Shown here: positions 26,151-33,882 of the stretch, in pieces
Layout: every line of letters begins with the position of its first letter
Position numbering within the stretch: the stretch's first letter is position 1
Assembly (NCBI GenBank): GCA_963703605.1
Contig: CAVPFC010000071.1
Span: forward strand, 1 to 64,000
Direction: 5' to 3'
From: DASXKD01 sp963703605
GTDB lineage: Bacteria > Actinomycetota > Actinomycetes > Streptosporangiales > Streptosporangiaceae
DNA length: 64,000 nucleotides
Made by a program: the position numbers and the translations under genes
Notes under the pieces: generated by a model
Databases searched by the model: none
What the model was told of the DNA's origin: nothing
What the model saw: only the letters and a program-made list of their open reading frames with translations

Positions 26151-27734
26151 TCAGCTCGTGACGGGGACTTGCTCCGGGTAGAACCCGAGCCGGGCCAGCG
26201 GCTCCACCAGCTCCTGTTCCTCATAGGCGAGGTGCGAGAGGAGGGCGTCGGTCAGGTAGTCGATCGCAGCTTGAATGGCGTCGTGGTTCTCCGGTCGTGT
26301 CATGTGCTGGACGAGGACCCGGTCGACCTCCTGGATCGCGTCGTGGATCACCAGGTGCTCCTCGGTCAGCCGATCGATCACCGGTGTGAGCTGCGGTTCG
26401 CGGAGCGCCAGGTGCGGAAACACGGCGGCGTCCTCGGCGCCGTGATGCTGCGCCACGACGCTGCAGTAGCGGGCGCAGACCGTGCCCAGCGTCCAGTCGT
26501 TCTGGCGCAACACCATCTCGTTGAGCGCCGCTCTGGCTTCCCCGGCCTGGATAGCCTCGTCGCGTACCTGCCGCAGGATGTGCCGTAGGTCCGACAGCTC
26601 GCCCCGGAGCAGGTCGTGCACCGCGATCAGCTGCTTCGCGGCGCGGCGTCCCCGGTCTGTGTAGATCACCTCCGGTCCCGAGCGGTCCCGCCGCGGCCGC
26701 GTCGAATCGTCCCAGGGGGCCCGGTCGCTGAGGCGGATCGCTTCGTCCGGTGTGGGCCTCACCCCCAACGGCTCGTCCTCGGTCTCGCCGGGCGCCGCCT
26801 CCTCCGCCTCCGTGGGCGCGCTGCTGCCGGCCGCGGCCGCCACCAAGGCCGCAGGTGCGGCGGCCGGGCCGCGTAACCGCGCCTCCTGGACGGCCTCTCG
26901 GACGCGGGGCGCCACCTCGGAAGCGAAGTTCGCTATCGCACCCGGATCGTTGGCGGTCACGATGAAGGTCCCGATCCCGTCTTCGAGCGCGAGCCTGGCG
27001 AGCTGCGCGGCCGTCTCGCGCGCGGGCGCGCCGACTGCCCCCAGGTTCAGCAGCCGCCGGATCGCGGGGGGTTCGCGCCCGGCTCGGGCAGCCGCCGCGT
27101 CGATCACGGCGTTGCCGGCGGTGAGGTCACCAGGTTTGAGTGCGGCGACGGTGGGCCACCACCCGTCGGCGAGCCGGCCGACCAGCCGCAGCATCCGGGG
27201 CTTGAACGCGCCCACCCAGATGCCGATGTCGTGCACCGGTGCCGGCCCGCGGAGGGCGCCGGCCAGCCGGTAGTGCTTGCCCTCGAAGGTCGCGCCGCCC
27301 TGCGCACCGGCGTCCCAGAGTTCGCGGATCACGTGGATGGCTTCCTCGAGGGCTTCCACGCTGTCACCGCGATCGAGGCGCCGGCCGCCCATCGCCTCGA
27401 TCGCGTCCCAGGCGCTGCCTGCGCCGATGCCGAGCTCGGCGCGTCCGTGGCTCAGGATGTCGAGGCTCGCGACAGCTTGCGTCAGCACCGCCGGTGGCCG
27501 CAGCGGCAGGCTCAGCACATTGCCCGCCAGCCGCACCCGGCCGGTCCGCGCGGCCACGAAGGACATCAGGGCCAAGGCGTCCAGGGCCCGCGGGGAGTAG
27601 GGATGATCGTTGTACGAGACCAGGTCGTACCCCGCCTCTTCGGCGAGCACCGACAGGGCCACCACCTGGTCCGCGGACCGGGCGGCCGGGTCGATGAAGA
27701 CGCCGAACTCAAGGTCGTGCCCGTAGTCACCCAT
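26151..27734 (-). CDS. LLM-class F420/flavin oxidoreductase fused to a hemerythrin-like domain
   Basis: About 527 residues starting MGDYGHDLEF (an upstream GTG at 27743 is less likely). Residues 1-290 form a luciferase-like monooxygenase TIM barrel: EFGVFIDPAARSADQVVAL, SYNDHPYSPRALDALALMSFVAARTGRVRLAGNVL, AELGIGAGSAWDAIEAMGG. A Pro/Ala/Glu-rich linker spans 290-350. Residues 365-520 are a hemerythrin-like bundle: KQLIAVHDLLRGELSDLRHIL, VVAQHHGAEDAAVFPHL, EEHLVIHDAI, LLSHLAYEEQELVEPL, with His/Glu ligands in the expected places. Together they suggest oxygen- or NO-linked redox chemistry. It is divergent from a MarR gene. Confidence 0.9.
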   Translation of the reverse strand: MGDYGHDLEFGVFIDPAARSADQVVALSVLAEEAGYDLVSYNDHPYSPRALDALALMSFVAARTGRVRLAGNVLSLPLRPPAVLTQAVASLDILSHGRAELGIGAGSAWDAIEAMGGRRLDRGDSVEALEEAIHVIRELWDAGAQGGATFEGKHYRLAGALRGPAPVHDIGIWVGAFKPRMLRLVGRLADGWWPTVAALKPGDLTAGNAVIDAAAARAGREPPAIRRLLNLGAVGAPARETAAQLARLALEDGIGTFIVTANDPGAIANFASEVAPRVREAVQEARLRGPAAAPAALVAAAAGSSAPTEAEEAAPGETEDEPLGVRPTPDEAIRLSDRAPWDDSTRPRRDRSGPEVIYTDRGRRAAKQLIAVHDLLRGELSDLRHILRQVRDEAIQAGEARAALNEMVLRQNDWTLGTVCARYCSVVAQHHGAEDAAVFPHLALREPQLTPVIDRLTEEHLVIHDAIQEVDRVLVQHMTRPENHDAIQAAIDYLTDALLSHLAYEEQELVEPLARLGFYPEQVPVTS

Positions 27735-27761
27735 GCGTACCACATCGCTTCCTCGTCATAG

Positions 27762-27784
27762 ATGATTCATGAAACATCAATCAT
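27762..27784. promoter_or_regulatory. Candidate MarR operator, inverted repeat ATGATT-N11-AATCAT
   Basis: A perfect 6-bp inverted repeat in an AT-rich island between the divergent LLM-hemerythrin and MarR genes, only 28 bp before the LLM start codon. Position and symmetry fit a dimeric MarR site repressing both genes. Inference from layout; not tested. Confidence 0.5.
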
Positions 27785-27815
27785 TTATATCACACCGGTA
27801 GATGATGCGAAGGGT

Positions 27816-27821
27816 TATACT
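27816..27821 (+). promoter_or_regulatory. Candidate -10 element TATACT for a leaderless MarR mRNA
   Basis: GGGTTATACT ends 7 bases before the ATG at 27829, so transcription would begin at or next to the start codon. No ribosome site is visible, as expected for a leaderless message. The same GGGTTATACT stands before the antitoxin gene at 31621-31630. No good -35 is visible. Confidence 0.4.
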
Positions 27822-27828
27822 TGGCGAC

Positions 27829-28293
27829 ATGGCGGTGCAACCCGAGGTGACCCAGACGGCACACCATTCGGGTGCGCTGCTCGATCACCTGGCGCGCCGG
27901 ATGCGCCTGCGTTCCGAGGCGGTGCTGGCCCCCCTGGGCCTGCGGCCGCGTCACCTGGTGGCGCTGACGGTGCTACGGGATGGCGGCGGCAGCACCCAGC
28001 AGGCACTCGCCGCCACCCTCGCGATGGACGGGACGAACATCGTCGGGCTGCTCAACGACCTGGAAGCCAAGAACCTGATCGAACGGCGGCGCTCGCCCGA
28101 GGATCGGCGGCGGCACACGGTCGAGCTCACCGAAGCCGGCGCGACGCAGCTGTCGAATGTCGAGTTCGCACTGTCATCGGTCGAGGACGAGGTGCTCGGC
28201 GCCCTTGGCGAGACGCAGCGCGAGACGCTCTACAACCTGCTTCAGCAGGCTGCCGGCACCGTGGTGACCTGCACGAAGGTCATCGATGACTAG
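27829..28293 (+). CDS. MarR-family transcriptional regulator
   Basis: 154 residues from MAVQPEVTQ. The winged helix is clear: LGLRPRHLVALTVLRDGGGSTQQALAATLAMDGTNIVGLLNDLEAKNLIERRRSPEDRRRHTVELTEAG, with the RRSPEDRRRH wing typical of MarR. Long dimerisation helices flank it. It is divergent from the LLM-hemerythrin/azoreductase genes and probably represses them and itself until a small phenolic or oxidant ligand binds; that is inferred from the family and layout. An upstream in-frame ATG (27802) would overlap the proposed -10 element. Confidence 0.88.
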   Translation: MAVQPEVTQTAHHSGALLDHLARRMRLRSEAVLAPLGLRPRHLVALTVLRDGGGSTQQALAATLAMDGTNIVGLLNDLEAKNLIERRRSPEDRRRHTVELTEAGATQLSNVEFALSSVEDEVLGALGETQRETLYNLLQQAAGTVVTCTKVIDD

Positions 28294-28387
28294 ATGATCC
28301 GTTCGCAGAAGGCTGAGACCAACTGCGCGAACTCGCGGACAACCCCGGGCGCTATGGGCCTGACCATGCTGGTCCCGCGGGGGCACC

Positions 28388-28756
28388 GCACGCGGCGAAC
28401 TGCCCGGCACGGTCGCGGATGAGGAACTGGAAGTCCGCAGCGTGGTCCAGTCCGCGTTGTTCCAGCTGCTGCTGTTTGCCGCGCGGCAGGCGATCGAGGA
28501 CGACCTCCCCGAGGTCGCCGAGGAGTCTCGCAAGGCGCGGGGGCGCATCATCGCGGTGATCCGCCCGTGCACGAGCAGCGACGACGTGCGCGACCTGGCC
28601 ACCGCCCTCATCGGTTACACCTTCATGACACTGAGCACCGGCATGCCGGTCGACAGCGAGGACCTGCACCGGTTCGTCCGACGCCAGTTCGCGCCCTACT
28701 CCGTCCGGGGCCACGCCTCGGCCGGCTCCAATCCCACCCCAGCGAGAGGACACTGA
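28388..28756 (+). pseudogene. TetR-like regulator, C-terminal part
   Basis: The frame from about 28388 gives ELPGTVADEELEVRSVVQ and then ALFQLLLFAARQAIEDD, GRIIAVIRPCTSSDDVRDLATALIGYTFMTLSTGMPVDSEDLHRFVRRQFAPY. The helical pattern with an ALIGYTFMTLSTGM dimerisation helix resembles TetR C-terminal domains. No helix-turn-helix precedes it. It stops 2 bp before the next ATG, so it was perhaps co-transcribed with the CrtC-like gene. Identification is by pattern only. Confidence 0.45.
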
Positions 28757-28758
28757 CC

Positions 28759-29844
28759 ATGGGCACTGCACGAAACGCCCGCCGGCCGCAGGACTACACC
28801 GCCCTCGGCATCGCGCCACAACCGATCGCGCGGCGTGAGGACGGGATGCGCACCACGGGCGAGAAGGACACCTACGAATGGTGGTACTTCGACACCCACC
28901 TCGACGACGGCAGCTCCCTGGTCGTGGTGTTCTATACGAAGCCGTTCATCGAGGGCGTCGGCAAGGGCCTGGCGCCCTACGTGTCGGTCGAGCTCGATCG
29001 CCCGGACGGCTCGCACCGCCAATGGGAGGCCAAGGCCGACGCGGCCGGTTTTCACGCGGCCACCGACAGGTGTGACGTCACCATCGGCCCGAACACCTTC
29101 CGCAACCTCGAGTGGGGGGAGCCGTTGAAGTACCGCATCCACGTCGAGGAGGGCCCGCTGTTGCTGGACATCGACCTTGCCGGACAGGTGCCGCCGTGGC
29201 GCCCCGGCACGGGCTACATGTACTTCGGTGAGCAGGACGACCACTTTTTCGCGTGGCTGCCGTCCGTGCCGCAGGGAAGCGTCGTGGTTGACCTCGTCCT
29301 GGACGGTGTTCAGGAGACCCTGAGGGGTGTGGGCTACCACGATCACAACTGGGGGGACGTGGCCATGACCAAGCTCATCAACCACTGGTACTGGGGCCGT
29401 GCCCAGGCCGGGGCGCACTCGATCGTGTCGAGCTACATCACGGCCGAAGCGAACTACGGCAGCACCGAGATCCCGATCTTCATGCTCGCGAAGGACGGCG
29501 CAATCGTCGCCGACGACCCCGGCAAGGTGCGGTTCTCGTTGGAGGGCGAGCAGGTCGACGAGCACAGCGGTAAGCCGTTCGCGCAGGCCGTCATCTACGA
29601 GTACGAAGACGGCGCGGACCGCTATGTCATCCGCTATCAGCGGCAGTCGACCATTGTCGATGATCGGATGATCGACCAGATCACGGGGATCAAGCACCTG
29701 CTGGCCAGGGCGGCCCGGTTCGACGGCGCGTACCTCCGGTTCACGGGCCAGGTGGAGCTCGAACACTTCGTCGATGGGCAGTCGGTGGAGAAGGTCGCCG
29801 ACCCCGGGATCTGGGAGCTCATGTGGTTCGGCCACGTGCGGTGA
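28759..29844 (+). CDS. CrtC/AttH lipocalin-like protein (hydroxyneurosporene-hydratase family)
   Basis: 361 residues with the family signatures TYEWWYFDTHLDDGSSLVVVF near 38-58, FAWLPSVPQGSV, GVGYHDHNWGDVAMTKLINHWYWGR near 190-215 and TGIKHLLARAARFDGAYLRF. These are the two tandem lipocalin-like barrels of CrtC/kievitone-hydratase-type proteins, which hydrate isoprenoid double bonds; the HDHNWGD motif is the conserved centre. There is no signal peptide. No carotenoid genes lie nearby, so the substrate may be another terpenoid or unsaturated lipid. An AGAGGA ribosome site precedes ATG 28759. Confidence 0.8.
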   Translation: MGTARNARRPQDYTALGIAPQPIARREDGMRTTGEKDTYEWWYFDTHLDDGSSLVVVFYTKPFIEGVGKGLAPYVSVELDRPDGSHRQWEAKADAAGFHAATDRCDVTIGPNTFRNLEWGEPLKYRIHVEEGPLLLDIDLAGQVPPWRPGTGYMYFGEQDDHFFAWLPSVPQGSVVVDLVLDGVQETLRGVGYHDHNWGDVAMTKLINHWYWGRAQAGAHSIVSSYITAEANYGSTEIPIFMLAKDGAIVADDPGKVRFSLEGEQVDEHSGKPFAQAVIYEYEDGADRYVIRYQRQSTIVDDRMIDQITGIKHLLARAARFDGAYLRFTGQVELEHFVDGQSVEKVADPGIWELMWFGHVR

Positions 29845-30304
29845 CCGCTGGTTTGGTCGGCAAGCCCAGTGACCGGTGCCGTGTGTCCTTGGCGCGTGGT
29901 CGCCGATCCCGCCCGTCAGGCGCGCATGAAGGCGACAGCGCCGATCCCATCGCCCCCGGTGCGGAGCCCGCGTCAGCCCGCGTTCACGAACCCGCCGCGC
30001 AGTCATAACTATCCGTCTGTACCGCGCGGTCAGCCCGCAGCGCCGGCGACTGGGGCCGACCGAGCGGCGGGGATGCGTGCGCCCGGTACGAGGGCCGGTG
30101 TTCACGGAATGTGAGGCTGGGCTGTCTGGCTCTGGTGTTGATTTCGTACCCGGGTGCTGAGGTGAGCTCCGCCGCAGCGGTGCCTGGTGGGAGCGGGTCC
30201 CGGCGAGGGAGTACGCGGCGCCGGTAGCGCTGCACGGGCCGGCTAGCGGCAGCCGTTCGGGCTTTGAGGATCTGGGCTGCCGCCGGCCGGTGCGCTGGGC
30301 GTGA
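29845..30304. other. Region without a recognised gene
   Basis: 460 bp between the convergent CrtC-like gene and the DUF7450 gene. Several short open frames exist on both strands but none shows family resemblance or a ribosome site. No clear terminator hairpin was seen. Confidence 0.3.
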
Positions 30305-31114
30305 CTAGAAGTTGATGTGCCACGTCGAGGGCGGGCACAGCCAGTGTGTGAGCCCCACTGCGAGCTTGGCGGTGCCGAACTGGTTCTGGTCGAACACGGC
30401 CGGGGGGTGCGGTGTCGCTGTCACCGGGAAGCACAGCAGGCTCCCGGCCGGGTGGATGATGGGGAATGTCGTGCCGCCGACGATCTTCTCGGTCGGCATG
30501 CACAGTTCCGCCGGAACGGCGCTGACCCTCGCCGAGACCGGCTTGCTGGTGAACTCGTCTTGCAGCAGCACGGGGGGCGGGTGGTAGGCGCCCTGGCTGA
30601 TCTTCACCGGGTAACAGGTGAAATGGTCCAGGCCCGGCGGCTGCACGCGCGTCCGGTGGGGTGGGCCGGTCAGGCTCTTCCATGACGGCAGGCAGAGCAG
30701 ATTGGGCTGGCTGGTGGTCACGTCGGCGATGCCGAACTGGTTGGTGACGGCCAGGCTGTGGACGGGCTGCGGCGAGGCGGTGATCGCCAAGCACGCAAGG
30801 TGGGCGGCCGGGTTGGTGATGGGGAAGATCTTCCCCGTGGGCAGCGTCTTGGCCACGGGGTTGCAGTGCAGCGCGACCTTGCCGATCGCCGGCCTGAAGC
30901 CGGCCGGGTTGAGCGCGTTCTTCAGCGTTACCGCGGCAGGGGCCTTGAAACCGGTGCCGCTGGCCCGGTAGCAGAGCTGGTGGCTGAGCGGCGGGGCGGG
31001 TTTGGCGGACGCGGACGCGGCGGCCACACCCCCGGCCGTGCCCCCGCCAGCCAGCAGGACGAGCGCGGCGCTGAGGGCCGCCCTCCTGGCGGCAGGCCGG
31101 AATGACTGGAGCAT
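30305..31114 (-). CDS. Secreted protein with two DUF7450-like repeats
   Basis: 269 residues. The N-terminus MLQSFRPAARRAALSAALVLL is a Sec signal peptide with cleavage likely near ASA-KP (about 38). Two homologous halves follow, each with Cys residues, a DQF/TNQFG element and an LC-(L/M)P(S/T) element: QLCYRASG, HLACLAITASP, VTNQFGIADV, NLLCLPSW; then HFTCYPVKISQG, LLQDEFTSKPV, ELCMPTEK, SLLCFPVTATP, FDQNQFGTAKL, WLCPPSTW. I recognise this as the DUF7450 type of extracellular domain. The paired cysteines suggest disulfides outside the cell. Function unknown. Confidence 0.7.
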   Translation of the reverse strand: MLQSFRPAARRAALSAALVLLAGGGTAGGVAAASASAKPAPPLSHQLCYRASGTGFKAPAAVTLKNALNPAGFRPAIGKVALHCNPVAKTLPTGKIFPITNPAAHLACLAITASPQPVHSLAVTNQFGIADVTTSQPNLLCLPSWKSLTGPPHRTRVQPPGLDHFTCYPVKISQGAYHPPPVLLQDEFTSKPVSARVSAVPAELCMPTEKIVGGTTFPIIHPAGSLLCFPVTATPHPPAVFDQNQFGTAKLAVGLTHWLCPPSTWHINF

Positions 31115-31611
31115 AGGGGTCTTCTTTCGTTCCGCGGGCGGTGGGCAGCTGCCCGCACCTGATGGTGGGCGTGGGGCGGGGCCTTATTTCCGTAGCGGGA
31201 ACACCAAGCATCGACCCCGGCCCTGCTCACCACAAGGGCACACCGCGGCGAGGTTTCAGTTTGACTCCCGTGCTGGGGCCGAACCGGGCACCCGCCGGCC
31301 GGGCCGGTCATACGCACGACCCGCACAGGCCACACCTTCGGTTTCGCCAGCACGCCCGGCCCAGCCTGAACTCCGGCTCGCCAAAGACCACCGAAACCAG
31401 CTGCCACCGCAGCAGGCACCGATCAACCTGATCGCTGCCGGTCTAAATGAGCTCGTCCACTGGCCACCGGGGCACCGATCGGCGGCTTGGCACGCGTGGT
31501 GGGTCTGTGTACCGTCACATCCCGTGCTCAATCCCGGACGGGCCCCGAATAGCGTCGTGTTCGACTCGATGGAACTGACCGCCGACCCAGCGTGGAGGCA
31601 TTCGAGAAGAC
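31115..31611. other. Intergenic region, no gene seen
   Basis: About 500 bp between the divergent DUF7450 gene and the toxin-antitoxin pair. GC- and Pro-codon-rich short frames on both strands lack any family resemblance. Confidence 0.3.
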
Positions 31612-31636
31612 GGTATTACCGGGTTATACTGAGGTT
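31612..31636 (+). promoter_or_regulatory. Candidate promoter/operator of the toxin-antitoxin operon
   Basis: The palindrome GGTATTACC at 31612-31620 abuts GGGTTATACT (-10 TATACT at 31625-31630), and GGTTAT recurs at 31633. The ATG at 31637 is 6 bases after the -10, so a leaderless message is likely. Short repeated boxes over the promoter fit autorepression by a ribbon-helix-helix antitoxin. A weak -35 (TTCGAG, 31601-31606) has 18-bp spacing. Confidence 0.45.
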
Positions 31637-31879
31637 ATGAAGACAGCGATCTCGGTACCCGATGACACCTTCGAACAGGCCACCAGGCAGGCAGCGGAGC
31701 TAGGCATCAGCCGGTCCGAGTTCTTCGCCCGGGCCGCCCGCCGCTATCTCGACGAACTCGCGTCGCGTTCGCTGACCCAGCAGGTCAACGACGCACTTCA
31801 AACGGCCGGGGACGACGACTCCGCCGCAGTCGCCGTCCAGGCTGGCCGTGACCTGCTGGCAACCGGAGAGGACTGGTGA
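31637..31879 (+). CDS. Ribbon-helix-helix antitoxin
   Basis: 80 residues. MKTAISVPDDTFEQATRQAAELGISRSEFFARAARRYLDELA is a standard RHH fold: beta strand TAISVPD, helix A, the turn GISRSE and helix B. The acidic C-terminal tail (DDDSAAVAVQ, TGEDW) would wrap the toxin. The stop overlaps the next gene's GTG (GTGA), so expression is coupled. It pairs with a MazF-type toxin, as in mycobacterial MazEF systems. Confidence 0.9.
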   Translation: MKTAISVPDDTFEQATRQAAELGISRSEFFARAARRYLDELASRSLTQQVNDALQTAGDDDSAAVAVQAGRDLLATGEDW

Positions 31880-32217
31880 TCCGCCGCGGCAGCATCTGCT
31901 GGGCCGACCTGGGAAAGCCGCAGGGCAGCCGGCCCGCCAGACGCCGCCCCGTCCTGGTCATCCAGGCCGACCCGTTCAATGCCAGCCGGCTGAACACCAC
32001 ACTTGCCGCCGTGATCACCTCCAACACCGGCCTGGCCGCCATGCCCGGCAACGTCTTCCTGCCTGCCACCTCCTCTGGCCTGCCCAAAGACTCCGTCGTC
32101 AACGTCACAGCCCTGGTCACCCTCAACAAGACCGACCTGGACACCGAGGCCGGGCACCTCCCAGCGGCCCTCATGAGCGAGGTCGACCGTGGACTCCGCC
32201 GCGTACTTGGCCTGTAA
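31876..32217 (+). CDS. mazF: MazF-family endoribonuclease toxin
   Basis: 113 residues with a GTG start inside the antitoxin's last codons. The PemK/MazF barrel is recognisable: RRGSICWADLGKPQGSRPARRRPVLVIQ with the conserved RP-x-LVIQ strand, NTTLAAVITSN, PGNVFLPATSSGLPKDSVVNVTALVTLNKTDL (SVVNV strand holding the catalytic Thr/Arg region), and SEVDRGLRRVLGL as the final helix. The length is normal. Sequence-specific mRNA cleavage is expected from the family. Located inside the tRNA-bracketed island, where it could act as a maintenance module. Confidence 0.92.
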   Translation: MIRRGSICWADLGKPQGSRPARRRPVLVIQADPFNASRLNTTLAAVITSNTGLAAMPGNVFLPATSSGLPKDSVVNVTALVTLNKTDLDTEAGHLPAALMSEVDRGLRRVLGL

Positions 32218-32234
32218 GCACCAACGCGCGACCA

Positions 32235-32411
32235 GCGGCAGACCTCGTCGCCGTGCACCCCAGGCAGGTCCCGGTCCAGCACCATGACGTCATAGCGGGT
32301 CCTGGCCAGATGGTCGAGCGCGTCGTTCCTGTCGAGAACGTCGTCGACCGTTATCCGTCCCGGCGCAATCGGTCCAGGACGTGGAAGTCCTCGACGGCCA
32401 GCACTGTCATG
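32235..32411 (-). pseudogene. Response-regulator receiver domain, N-terminal remnant
   Basis: Minus strand from 32411: MTVLAVEDFHVLDR, then a frame change near 32365, then ITVDDVLDRNDALDHLARTRYDVMVLDRDLPGVHGDEVC. The E-D pair and the MVLDRDLPG phospho-Asp block are typical of OmpR-type receivers. About 50 residues remain and no output domain is present. It lies right after the toxin gene in the opposite direction. Confidence 0.65.
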
Positions 32412-32492
32412 GTCTCTTCGCGATCCTTCTTTGGGCCGCCGCCCGCTCAGCGGTGAGGCTACGTGGCTTCAGCCAGACGATGCCAGGTCACG

Positions 32493-32533
32493 GGTGTCAG
32501 CACGGTGTCAGCTGTCGGCACCGTGCTGACACC
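32493..32533. terminator. Perfect 15-bp hairpin upstream of the LolA/ABC operon
   Basis: GGTGTCAGCACGGTG at 32493-32507 is the exact reverse complement of 32519-32533, with an 11-nt loop. It is 110 bp before the next start codon. It could terminate the transcript coming from the toxin-antitoxin genes or be an operator for the operon. No T-run follows. Confidence 0.55.
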
Positions 32534-32643
32534 GGCCGCGGCGTAGAACCACTCTCGAGACAAATCCCACGACCGACAAGCTGCGCGACGCCTGACCCAG
32601 AGAGCAAGGGACCCGAGGCAAGGAAAGGAAAGGCGAAAGTGTC

Positions 32644-33882
32644 ATGAAGACAGTGAATCTGCCCCGCCGGGCCCGGTGGGCGGTTCCCGCCGGGATCGTG
32701 GCGGTGGCCGGCGGGCTGCTGACCGGATCCCTGGTCTCCGCCGCCGCGGCCGCGCCGCCGCTGCCGTCCCGCACGGCGGCGCAGTTGCTCGCCGAGGTGG
32801 CCGGGAAGCCGCCGCCGCTGGCCGGGACGGTCGTGGAGACGGCGTCGCTGGGGCTGCCCGCGCTGCCGCCGGTGGTGGGCACCGTCTCCCTGCCGTCGAT
32901 GCTCGCAGGCTCGCACACGATCAACGTCTGGTATGCGGACCCGTCTCATTACCGGCTCGCGTTGCCGCAGAGCATGAGCGAGAGTGATGTGATCCAGAGC
33001 GGAAGCGACCTGTGGCTGTGGGGAAGTTCGGCCGATCTGGTTACCCACCTGACGCTTCCGGGGGGCGCGAAGACCTCACCCTTGCAGTTCCTGCCGCTGA
33101 CGCCGCAGCAGGCCGCTGGCCGGGCGCTCACCGAGGCGGGCCGGACCACGGCGATCCGCGTGGACAGCAACGTGACGGTCGCTGGTGAGGCCGCCTACCA
33201 GCTCGTGCTCGCGCCGAAAAGCCCCGGTTCCCTGATCGGCCAGGTGCGCATCGCCATCGACGCACGCCGCCACGTGCCGTTGCAGGTGCAGGTGTTCGCG
33301 AAGGGCGCGGCCAGCCCGGCCTTCCAGATCGGGTTCACCTCGATATCGTTCGGCACGCCGGCCGCGGCGAACTTCGACTTCGGGCCGCCCGCTGGCGCGG
33401 CGGTCGTGCAAGACAACACCGCGTCGCCGGGCAAGGCCGCTGGCCAGGCACTAGGCAGCGACATCGCGACCGGGTCTGGTGTGATCGGCAACGGCTGGCT
33501 GGCCGTCGCTGACCTGCCCGAGTCCGCGTTGTCGTCGCTGGCCGGCGGCGGACCGCCCGCCAAGCCGACAGGCCCGGCGGCTGGGCTGTTCGGCCATTCG
33601 AGCGCATCGGCTGGCCCGGCGCCCGGTAACTCGGGCGGGGCGGGGCTCGGCATCGGCACCGACGTGATCTTCAGCAGCGTGCTACAAGCGGCCACGCACG
33701 TCAGCGGCTCCTGGGGCAGCGGGCGGCTGCTGCGGACACCCCTGATCTCGGTCCTGGTGACCAGCAACGGCCGGGTCCTTTTCGGCGCCGTCACACCGGA
33801 TGCCCTCTACCGGGCCGCCACAAAGGCGGGCCACGCGCCGCCGGCCTTCTGGCACCACTCAGCCGCTGCGCGGTCGAAGTGA
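32644..33882 (+). CDS. Secreted LolA/RseB-like beta-sheet protein
   Basis: 412 residues. Signal peptide MKTVNLPRRARWAVPAGIVAVAG onward, with cleavage near AAAAAPP (about 38). LPSRTAAQLLAEVAGKPPPLAGTVVETASLGLP and NVWYADPSHYRLALPQSMSESDVIQSGSDLWLW, then AYQLVLAPKSPGSLIGQVRIAIDARRHVPLQVQV, match the LolA-like half-barrel of actinomycete DUF2092/RseB-type proteins that follow membrane lipids or lipoproteins. A glycine/proline-rich stretch (290-330) follows, and a C-terminal VLVTSNGRVLFGAV segment. Its stop overlaps the ABC ATPase start (GTGA), so it is probably the periplasm-side partner of the exporter. Confidence 0.8.
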   Translation: MKTVNLPRRARWAVPAGIVAVAGGLLTGSLVSAAAAAPPLPSRTAAQLLAEVAGKPPPLAGTVVETASLGLPALPPVVGTVSLPSMLAGSHTINVWYADPSHYRLALPQSMSESDVIQSGSDLWLWGSSADLVTHLTLPGGAKTSPLQFLPLTPQQAAGRALTEAGRTTAIRVDSNVTVAGEAAYQLVLAPKSPGSLIGQVRIAIDARRHVPLQVQVFAKGAASPAFQIGFTSISFGTPAAANFDFGPPAGAAVVQDNTASPGKAAGQALGSDIATGSGVIGNGWLAVADLPESALSSLAGGGPPAKPTGPAAGLFGHSSASAGPAPGNSGGAGLGIGTDVIFSSVLQAATHVSGSWGSGRLLRTPLISVLVTSNGRVLFGAVTPDALYRAATKAGHAPPAFWHHSAAARSK

